Shown here: piece after piece, positions 1-5,765 of the stretch
Numbering within the stretch: position 1 is the first letter of the stretch
Layout of the letters: each line of letters starts with the position of its first letter
Translations under genes and position numbers: made by a program
Origin: Pseudomonadota bacterium
GTDB lineage: Bacteria; Verrucomicrobiota; Verrucomicrobiia; Chthoniobacterales; UBA6821
Assembly: GCA_009928265.1 (NCBI GenBank)
Contig: RFPR01000073.1
Span: forward strand, 1-10,200
Length of the DNA: 10,200 nt
Reading direction: 5' to 3'
The notes under the pieces: model-generated
Database searches by the model: none
Seen by the model: the letters and a program-made list of their open reading frames with translations, nothing else
What the model was told of the DNA's origin: nothing

Positions 1-1246
1 CAAGCCATTGGGTCAGGCCGCTGACCGCCAAGGCCGAGCCGCGGATCTGGTTGGGGAACATCTCCCCGAGCATCACCCACATAACGGGACCCCATGAGAT
101 TCCAAAGAAGAAGACGTAGGCGTTGGCGGCAAGGAGTGCGAACAGCCCAAAGGAAGGGGAGAGCTTGAGGTTTCCGGCCTCGGAGGGTGAGGTTCCGAAG
201 ACATACGCCAGTATACCAAGTGTCAGGGCCATGCCTACCGATCCCGCAACAAGCAGGGGCTTACGCCCCAATTTGTCGATCAGCGAGATCGCGAGCAGGG
301 TAGAGGCGATGTTCACGGCTCCGCTGATGACATTCTGCATGAGAGCGTTGGCCTCAGTGAAACCGGCGGCTCTCCAGAGAACCTCTCCGTAGTAGAAAAC
401 CACATTGATGCCGACGAGTTGCTGGAAGGCGGCGAGCCCAATGCCGATCCAAAGCACGGGAAAAATCTTGCCAGAAGACTTGTCAAAGAGATCCGAAAGT
501 CGGGGTTTGTGATCCTTGAGTAGCGTTTCACGGATCTCGCCGACCTTGGAATCCGCCTCTCCCTCGCCTAGCAACCGCGAGAGGACCGCGCGGGCCTCGA
601 CCTCACGATTTGCGGCCACGAGATATCGGGGAGACTCCGGAATGAGGAAGAGAGATACAAGGAAAACGACTGCCGGAACCATGCCGACCCAGAACATCCA
701 CTGCCACCCTTGGAACCCGAACCAGAAATGCCCCGTCGCGCCATGGGCGCCGAGTGCGATGAGATAGTTACTGAGAAATGCCGCAAATAGTCCCAGCACG
801 ATGGCGAGTTGCTGGAGTGAAGAGAGGCGTCCCCGGATCGCGGCCGGCGCAATTTCACTGATATATGCGGGACAGAGAACACTAGCGGCCCCGATGGCAA
901 ATCCACCCAGCAGGCGGAAGGCGATGAATTCCGCAGAGGAGGTGGAAATACCCGATCCCCAAGCGCTTACCGTAAAAAGCAGGGCCGTGATGATCATGAC
1001 GTTACGGCGCCCAAAACGGTCGGCTAGACTCCCTGCAAGAAAGGCACCGCCCGCGCAACCCAACAACATGGAGGCCACATTGAAACCAGAGGCGGCGTCC
1101 GAGGAGTTGAAGGCGATCTTCAAGGCCGCAACAGTGCCATTGATAACGCCACTGTCGAAACCGAAGAGAAAACCTCCGATGGCTGCGATCGCGCTGATCA
1201 GGATAATGAAGGGGGTATTGCTCTTTTCGGGGGAGGTATTGGTCAT
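1..1246 (-). CDS. MFS sugar porter (sugar/proton symporter family), C-terminus beyond window edge
   Basis: This is an inner-membrane major facilitator of the sugar porter family (XylE/GalP/glucose-transporter type), probably taking up a hexose or pentose with protons. Reading from ATG at 1246, 415 residues are present. Visible family signatures are GGFLFGFDSGV in helix 1 (about residues 24-34), DRFGRR after helix 2 (76-81), PESPR after helix 6 (203-207), QQLVGIN in helix 7 (275-281), DKLGRK after helix 8 (about 324-329), and WGPVMW followed by EMFPNQIRG around helix 10. The frame is open to the left edge; family members run about 450-480 residues, so only the last two helices or so are missing. 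It lies 68 bases downstream of the galactose mutarotase gene on the same strand, which supports a shared sugar-uptake role. No clear Shine-Dalgarno precedes the ATG. The family is secure; the substrate (galactose, glucose, xylose or other) is not. Confidence 0.93.
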   Translation of the reverse strand, partial: MTNTSPEKSNTPFIILISAIAAIGGFLFGFDSGVINGTVAALKIAFNSSDAASGFNVASMLLGCAGGAFLAGSLADRFGRRNVMIITALLFTVSAWGSGISTSSAEFIAFRLLGGFAIGAASVLCPAYISEIAPAAIRGRLSSLQQLAIVLGLFAAFLSNYLIALGAHGATGHFWFGFQGWQWMFWVGMVPAVVFLVSLFLIPESPRYLVAANREVEARAVLSRLLGEGEADSKVGEIRETLLKDHKPRLSDLFDKSSGKIFPVLWIGIGLAAFQQLVGINVVFYYGEVLWRAAGFTEANALMQNVISGAVNIASTLLAISLIDKLGRKPLLVAGSVGMALTLGILAYVFGTSPSEAGNLKLSPSFGLFALLAANAYVFFFGISWGPVMWVMLGEMFPNQIRGSALAVSGLTQWL

Positions 1247-1314
1247 GGAAGTGAATGGTTGAGACTGAAGTATGCCCAACGACCGATTGAGTTCACAAGG
1301 CAAACTCCGGGCTG

Positions 1315-2496
1315 TTAATTCTTGATCCCTTTGGCTGTAGAGAACCTATAGATGATTGTGTTCCTATAAATCTCTCCTGGCTTCAGCACGGTAGAGGGGA
1401 AATTTTTGTGATTCGGGGAATCTGGGAAGTGCTGGGGTTCGATGCAGAATCCGTTGCGGAATCCGTAAACCCTACCCCCTTTGCCGATCAGCGTTCCGTC
1501 GAGGAAGTTACCGGAGTAGAACTGCACGCCCGGTTCGGTCGAGATGACTTCCATGACACGACCGCTCTTTGGTTCCTCAACCTTGGCGATGAGTCCGAGA
1601 TGACCGGGTAGTTTGGCAGCGACGAAGTTATGATCGTATCCACCCGCGAACTTGAGTTGCTCGTCCTTGGTATCGATCCGGTCACCGATGGCCATCGGCT
1701 TGCGGAAGTCGAGGGGGGTTCCCTTGACCGGGGCGATTTTCCCAGTGGGAATGAGGACCTGATCGACCGGGGTGTATTCATCTGCGTGGATCGTCACGAC
1801 ATGTCCAAGGATGTCGCCGCTCCCCTGTCCAGCGAGATTGAAGTAGCTGTGGTGCGTGAGATTCACAACGGTGGCCTTATCGGTCTTGGCTCGGAAAACG
1901 AGTTTCAGTTCGTTTTTGTTCGTGAGCGTGTAGGTGGCTGTGACCGAAAGATTTCCCGGGTAACCCTCCTCGCCGTCCTTACTGACGTAGGTAAGTTTGA
2001 GTGATGGTCCCTGCTTGGTCTCCGTGGGTGTCGCGCTCCAGACCACCTTGTCAAATCCCCTAAGCCCGCCATGCAATGACTGGCCGTTGTTATTTATGGC
2101 AAGATGGTACGTGTGACCGTCGAGTGTAAATTCGGCCTCGGCGATCCGGTTTCCATAACGACCCACGAGACAGCCGAAGTAAGGGCTCTTCTTCTCGTAC
2201 TCAGAGAGTGTTTTGAAACCCAGCACCACGTCGGCCAGTTTACCGTTCCTATCGGGAACCTTCAGCGAGGTGACAATGCCGCCATAAGTGATGATCGATA
2301 CGGAGGCACCCTTCGCGTTGATCAGGGTGTGCTGGGTGACTTTCCCCCCACGGGATGTTGTTCCAAAAGGCTTGGCGGTAATTGAGGGATCAGTGGCCTG
2401 AACCATAGGAGTGAGAAGCGATAGCCCTGAAATCACAAGGGGGTACTCTCGTGGGGTGAGCATTTCTTGAAGAAAATCCCCATCCAATGCAAGCAT
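1315..2496 (-). CDS. galM: Aldose 1-epimerase (galactose mutarotase) with signal-like N-terminus
   Basis: The product interconverts the alpha and beta anomers of galactose and related aldoses. The 393-residue product has the full family core: GRYGNR (113-117 region), NNNGQSLHGG with catalytic His142, NLTHHSYFN with His216, GYDHNF with Asp288, and CIEPQHFPDSPN with the catalytic base Glu353. These match the His/His/Asp/Glu set known from lactococcal GalM. The family core is about 340 residues, so there are some 35 extra N-terminal residues. The first ATG (2496) gives an acidic lead-in unsuited to export. The in-frame ATG at 2463 gives a basic-then-hydrophobic stretch ending VQA-TD, which resembles a signal peptide. 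I therefore suspect the true start is 2463 and the enzyme is periplasmic. Neither start has a good Shine-Dalgarno. The sugar porter gene follows on the same strand and is probably co-transcribed. Confidence 0.93.
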   Translation of the reverse strand: MLALDGDFLQEMLTPREYPLVISGLSLLTPMVQATDPSITAKPFGTTSRGGKVTQHTLINAKGASVSIITYGGIVTSLKVPDRNGKLADVVLGFKTLSEYEKKSPYFGCLVGRYGNRIAEAEFTLDGHTYHLAINNNGQSLHGGLRGFDKVVWSATPTETKQGPSLKLTYVSKDGEEGYPGNLSVTATYTLTNKNELKLVFRAKTDKATVVNLTHHSYFNLAGQGSGDILGHVVTIHADEYTPVDQVLIPTGKIAPVKGTPLDFRKPMAIGDRIDTKDEQLKFAGGYDHNFVAAKLPGHLGLIAKVEEPKSGRVMEVISTEPGVQFYSGNFLDGTLIGKGGRVYGFRNGFCIEPQHFPDSPNHKNFPSTVLKPGEIYRNTIIYRFSTAKGIKN

Positions 2497-2600
2497 CCAA
2501 GCTCTTGCTCACATCACGATATATGCATATTGAATGAAAAATCACTGCCATTTCGGGGAAGTTCTTTCGAAGAATAACTGGCCCTGTCTAAATTCCATAC
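2497..2600. promoter_or_regulatory. AT-rich divergent intergenic region
   Basis: These 104 bases separate galM (leftward) from the exported hypothetical gene (rightward), so promoters for both should lie here. The region is clearly richer in A+T than its surroundings. It contains a perfect 10-base palindrome, ATATGCATAT, at 2521-2530, and an imperfect palindrome, TTCTTTCGAAGAA, at 2563-2575. Either could be a regulator site, but neither matches an operator I can name. No strong sigma-70 pair is visible towards galM. Towards the plus-strand gene there is a weak pair, TTCGAA (2566-2571) and TAAATT (2589-2594), 17 bases apart. The promoter role rests on position, not on a clear motif. Confidence 0.4.
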
Positions 2601-3227
2601 ATGTCGAAGGCACGGCTTCTTCAATTTCTTAGCCTGCTCGCCCTTGCCTTCACGGGGAACACACAGGAAACCACACTTCTTTCAAAATCTCCCGATGGCA
2701 GATTCCTACTGCGCCGAGAACGCGCGGAATCGGGCGATCGAGGGGAGGCCAGAAAGACGCTGGCGATCTGCTCTCGTGAGGGAAAGGTGCTCTACGAGTG
2801 GTTTTCTCCGCTCGGTGCGACGACGCCTCTCTGGAGCGGTGATTCCCACTTCCTGGCAGTGAACGACATGCCGGGAGAAGCTGGTGACCAACTCCGGATC
2901 TTCTGCCTCGATCCTTCCGGAAAAACAGCTGTTCCCCTTCGTGATCCCGATGGCGCACAACTGAAATCGGAAGTCGAGAAACGGCATGGCAATTTCCTGA
3001 GCACCGTGGATAAGGCCTCTTTGCGCGCCTCCGAGTGGAAGGAGGGCCGCCTCTGGTGCACGGTCACGGGAACCTTCAGCCCAAAACGCCAACCCACCGT
3101 GCATGTTCCGTTTCATCATCTCTGGGTCTACCGCATCGACGGAACGAACGCCCCCGTCCTGGAACAGGAATGGACGCTCACCGACCCGAAGGAACGATCT
3201 TATCGGGATTCTTCGGCGACTCCCTGA
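2601..3227 (+). CDS. Putative exported protein of unknown function
   Basis: I do not recognise this 208-residue protein. It begins with a plausible Sec signal peptide: basic SKAR, then a hydrophobic run at about residues 6-18 (LLQFLSLLALAFT), then a polar NTQE region where cleavage is likely. The mature part has two stretches that look like beta-propeller or TolB-like strands, SPDGRFLL (30-37) and LWSGDSHFLAVND (77-89), with a late VYRIDG (176-181). There are too few repeats for a full propeller. Three cysteines are present, at about 57, 102 and 153. It is the only plus-strand gene here, divergent from galM and convergent with the glycosyltransferase gene at 3236-4426. No Shine-Dalgarno precedes the ATG. 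The signal peptide and the gene-sized frame between well-defined neighbours argue that it is real. A periplasmic or surface location is inferred. Confidence 0.7.
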   Translation: MSKARLLQFLSLLALAFTGNTQETTLLSKSPDGRFLLRRERAESGDRGEARKTLAICSREGKVLYEWFSPLGATTPLWSGDSHFLAVNDMPGEAGDQLRIFCLDPSGKTAVPLRDPDGAQLKSEVEKRHGNFLSTVDKASLRASEWKEGRLWCTVTGTFSPKRQPTVHVPFHHLWVYRIDGTNAPVLEQEWTLTDPKERSYRDSSATP

Positions 3228-3247
3228 TCCCGCTCTCAGGAATCGCC
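3215..3247. terminator. Inverted repeat spanning two convergent stop codons, candidate bidirectional terminator
   Basis: The left arm GGCGACTCCCTGA (3215-3227) and right arm TCAGGAATCGCC (3236-3247) are complementary apart from one bulged C and one mismatch, around an 8-base loop. The mismatch becomes a G-U wobble in the minus-strand transcript. The stop codon of the plus-strand gene (3225-3227) pairs exactly with the stop of the minus-strand gene (3236-3238). The placement suits termination of both transcripts. No T-run follows on either side, so it is not a classical intrinsic terminator; it may act as an RNA end-stabilising hairpin or a U-less terminator. Confidence 0.5.
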
Positions 3248-4426
3248 GAGAAGCAGCTTCAGATTCCTGACCGAATCAAAGCACTCCACCGCTGCTGAAC
3301 GGGCCGCCTTGGAAAGCACTGGCCAGTCCTTGAGGGCTCGTTGCGAAGCCTCGGCAGCCTCCTCCAGCGTACGGACAAAGAGCATGCCGGATTCATCCGG
3401 CAAGAAGCGCTCCGCTCCCGTTGGTTCGGTCACGACGGGGCGACCCAGCGACAGGAAAGCGGCGGCACGATCACTCAGCCATCCGCTACCCATCAGGGCC
3501 TCGAGTTTCACGGCGGTGAATTCCGCTGTCGCCCCGGCAAGATAGCGGTAGTAGGCGGCGGGGGTGCGCGTCAGTGCGTGAGGCACCGCCACCTTCCATC
3601 CCAGCGAACGTAGACGTCCCCGCTCCGGATCATCGGCATTGAGATTCATGGCGAGTTCGAATACCGCTTCCGGCAAACGCTTGGGAAGTTCCATATAAGG
3701 GGCGAAGGCGGCCTGCTTCGAGTAATCACGCCACTCCCCTCCGATCGTGATATTCCCGTCCCAATACCATTGGCCGATCGTGGTGAAGCGGGGCTTCCCG
3801 CTAGGGCGAGGTTGCGGTGTGAGCAGTTCCGTATCAACAAGCGGAAAATAGCTTTTCCAGGGAACTATCGGCTTGGGCAGGCGCGTATCGATCCGATCCA
3901 TGCAGAGACCGATCGACCAGAATTCGTCATGGGAGGACTGCCCCATCTCCATCTGATCCATCCAAAAAAGAACCTCGGTGGGATCGAGGCTGCAGAGCAG
4001 ACGACGCCCGAACAGATTCCCAAGGGGCGGCTTGATGGAATAGCTGAGGTTCAGCAGAACAGAGTGCGGTGCCAGTTCCTCGAGTTCAGCAACCTTCAGT
4101 CCGTAGGCTTTCATGCCGCGGAGATGATGCTCCTCCACGCCTCCTCCGATCTGCGGAGGGCGCAGAAGCAGGCAATACTCCAGACCGTAGGCGGTCATCC
4201 TCCTGCGGAAGGCACGGACGCAATGGGCATCCTTGGCAGGGTCACCGCTCTCCTTCAGCACCTCAAGCCAGATCCCTCGGCGCCCCATCCTCTTGAGACC
4301 CGTCAGATACTGCAGCGGTACTGAGAAATTCCCGCCGCCCTCTGGGTATTTCGCGGCAAATCCGCATCCGACGAAAACGGGAGGTTTGCCAAGTCGAGGG
4401 TTGAGAGTCGAGGGTCGAGGGCTCAA
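3236..4426 (-). CDS. GT-B-like glycosyltransferase family protein, paralogue of the 4584-5765 gene; TTG start
   Basis: This 396-residue protein is a diverged relative of the product of the gene at 4584-5765. Shared blocks are a Gly-rich N-terminal Rossmann-like start (VFVGCGF, 17-23), a middle FTTI segment with a nearby ELPKR (about 214-250), and a C-terminal block (about 275-340): VPHAL, EFTAVK, GSGWLSDRAAAFLSLGRPVVTEPTG. The C-terminal block resembles the nucleotide-sugar-binding half of GT-B glycosyltransferases, where a Glu precedes a Gly-Arg/Leu-Pro-Val turn. Donor and acceptor are unknown. The only standard start codon between the upstream in-frame stop (4460-4462) and Met47 is TTG at 4426, without a clear Shine-Dalgarno. 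Residues 3 to about 11 are encoded by a heptamer repeat and have no counterpart in the paralogue, so the true start is uncertain. Glycosyltransferase activity is inferred from fold-like motifs and neighbours. Confidence 0.78.
   Translation of the reverse strand: MSPRPSTLNPRLGKPPVFVGCGFAAKYPEGGGNFSVPLQYLTGLKRMGRRGIWLEVLKESGDPAKDAHCVRAFRRRMTAYGLEYCLLLRPPQIGGGVEEHHLRGMKAYGLKVAELEELAPHSVLLNLSYSIKPPLGNLFGRRLLCSLDPTEVLFWMDQMEMGQSSHDEFWSIGLCMDRIDTRLPKPIVPWKSYFPLVDTELLTPQPRPSGKPRFTTIGQWYWDGNITIGGEWRDYSKQAAFAPYMELPKRLPEAVFELAMNLNADDPERGRLRSLGWKVAVPHALTRTPAAYYRYLAGATAEFTAVKLEALMGSGWLSDRAAAFLSLGRPVVTEPTGAERFLPDESGMLFVRTLEEAAEASQRALKDWPVLSKAARSAAVECFDSVRNLKLLLGDS
4393..4420. repeat. Tandem heptamer repeat (GTCGAGG-type), four units
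   Basis: Four consecutive 7-base units read on the plus strand as GTCGAGG (4393-4399), GTTGAGA (4400-4406), GTCGAGG (4407-4413) and GTCGAGG (4414-4420). Three are identical and one differs at two positions. Period 7 is not a multiple of 3, so this is not a product of protein-level repetition. It sits inside the first codons of the leftward gene at 3236-4426 and directly beside its TTG start. It resembles short intergenic satellite repeats that vary in copy number by slippage, but whether it recurs in this genome cannot be seen from one window. Confidence 0.75.
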
Positions 4427-4583
4427 GTCGTCGGCTTTGTGAAGGTTATCGGGCGTTTTTTAGAAAACAAAGATGTCAAGGCGCAGTAGTTTTGGATGCG
4501 GCTCAAGGCCTTCAAAGGACGCTAGATAAGACACCCTGCGAGCGAAGAAGATCGATGTGATGCGCTAAAAGAACAGGCCTTTA
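4421..4583. other. Spacer between the two glycosyltransferase-like genes
   Basis: This stretch holds no convincing gene and is more AT-rich than its flanks. On the minus strand it contains TTGACA (4479-4474), a perfect -35 hexamer, but no -10 hexamer lies 15-19 bases further on. There is also an AAAA/TTTT-rich segment (4455-4471) and two copies of the palindromic core AAGGCCT, at about 4508 and 4576. No stem followed by a T-run marks a terminator for the upstream gene. The region probably carries the start signals of the 3236-4426 gene, and it may belong, with the heptamers, to a dispersed intergenic repeat. Confidence 0.35.
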
Positions 4584-5765
4584 TCATACTCCGGCACGAT
4601 CGAGGAGCGACTGCAATACTTTCTCCGCCTCAAAAATTTCCCGGGCGATGGCGAGCGCAGCTCTGCTGTGCTTCTTGTAATCGGCGCGGATGGCTGCGGC
4701 AGCCTCGGTTATTTCCTCCATGGTGGAAAAGGCAAGGAGTCCTTCCTTGCCGCCGTAGTGCGCGGTGAAGCCGGTTTCCTGGGTGATCACGGGACGCCCG
4801 GCCGCGAGATAGCACGCGGTGCGGTCGCTGAACCAACCGGTATTAAGGCGTACATACTGGTCCTTGGCGCAGGTGAACTCTCCCTTGGAGTTGCGGATGT
4901 AGTCACGATAGCCGTTCCAGTCGACACTCAGATCATGAGGAAGCACGAGCCTCCAGTCGTTCTTTGCAAAGAGTTCCAGCTCTTCCTCCTTCTTGATATC
5001 GGTGGCCATCTCGAAGGGTTCTCCGGAGCGCTTCGGTGCCTCGATGAATCTCAGAAACTCAAGCGACTTGCTCCAGAGGTAGTTGGAGCCCCGCCATTCG
5101 ATGTCCTTCTTGCCGCTCGTGGACCAGTTACAGATCGTCGTGAAGAGAGCCTCCGATGCGGGTGCAGGCGGCTCGGGAGTTGGACACCAAAGATCGGTGA
5201 CCACGGGCTGACGGGTGGTTAACCACTGAAATCCATGGGTCGGCACCGCAAAGGACGGCGTGCCGATATTTTCCCCGAACGTGAAGAGATGGCGGTGCTC
5301 CTTGAGGTAATCGATTGTTTCCGATTCACCCTTGTCGATCTTGATCTGCTCCACGCCGGGATCGCTCTCGACATAAATCAGGTGACGGATCGTGCGGAGA
5401 TCATCGTTCATGTCATGCGATCCGCAGATGTTCAGGGCACAGTCTGCCTCACGGTAGAGCGTCCTTATCTGCTCGATGCTCATTCCAGCGCTCTCCATCG
5501 GATCCTTGAAGCGGGCACAGTAGCCCCAGCGCCCCTGGAATCCGTGCTCCTCAGCGAGTCGGCCCAGCGTCTGGGCCGCATAGGAGTAGTCGTCGGAGAT
5601 GTTGAAGGCGACCGGATCGTAGGGATAGTTCAGCGTGTCCTCGATGTAGTAGACCTCATAACCGAGACGCTGGAGACCCACGATGTAGTGGACGTGCTGC
5701 CAGATGACTCCGGCGATAGGCATGCCGCCCATGAATCCCAGGACGATGATCTTTTTGCGGTTCAT
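4584..5765 (-). CDS. GT-B-like glycosyltransferase family protein coupled to the ABC exporter
   Basis: This 393-residue protein is probably cytoplasmic. It begins with a Rossmann-type strand and Gly-rich turn, IIVLGFMGGMPIAGV (6-20), then helix residues QHVHYIVGLQRLGYEVYYIED, a pattern common at the N-terminus of GT-B enzymes. Other landmarks are CGSHD (114-118), HLIYVESDPG (128-137), FTFGENIGT (161-169), LPHDLS (275-280), and a C-terminal block at 296-332 with GEFTCAK, NTGWFSDR and AAGRPVITQETGF, which probably binds the nucleotide-sugar donor. Its ATG overlaps the ABC exporter stop as ATGA, and a good Shine-Dalgarno lies 8 bases upstream inside the exporter gene. Translational coupling is therefore likely. 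The context suggests it glycosylates the exporter's cargo or its precursor. It shares family blocks with the gene at 3236-4426. The exact sugar and acceptor are unknown, and a non-catalytic GT-like role is possible. Confidence 0.82.
   Translation of the reverse strand: MNRKKIIVLGFMGGMPIAGVIWQHVHYIVGLQRLGYEVYYIEDTLNYPYDPVAFNISDDYSYAAQTLGRLAEEHGFQGRWGYCARFKDPMESAGMSIEQIRTLYREADCALNICGSHDMNDDLRTIRHLIYVESDPGVEQIKIDKGESETIDYLKEHRHLFTFGENIGTPSFAVPTHGFQWLTTRQPVVTDLWCPTPEPPAPASEALFTTICNWSTSGKKDIEWRGSNYLWSKSLEFLRFIEAPKRSGEPFEMATDIKKEEELELFAKNDWRLVLPHDLSVDWNGYRDYIRNSKGEFTCAKDQYVRLNTGWFSDRTACYLAAGRPVITQETGFTAHYGGKEGLLAFSTMEEITEAAAAIRADYKKHSRAALAIAREIFEAEKVLQSLLDRAGV

Noticed and set aside
1..1262. Possible mobile element or defence system in the left end
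   Set aside because: The minus-strand frame reads cleanly as a sugar porter; the plus-strand frames at 123-392, 516-767 and 801-1262 are its shadows.
2706..3119. Minus-strand frame of 137 codons inside the exported hypothetical gene
   Set aside because: The plus-strand frame has a signal peptide and spans the whole interval, while this frame is Arg/Ser-rich without any recognisable feature.
3770..4324. Plus-strand open frame of 184 codons opposite the glycosyltransferase gene
   Set aside because: It is wholly antisense to a gene with clear family motifs, and its translation has no signal, domain or plausible start; it is a GC-rich shadow frame.
4474..4479. Perfect TTGACA on the minus strand as a promoter for the 3236-4426 gene
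   Set aside because: No acceptable -10 hexamer lies 15-19 bases downstream (the 17-base position reads ACGCCC), so I do not call a promoter.
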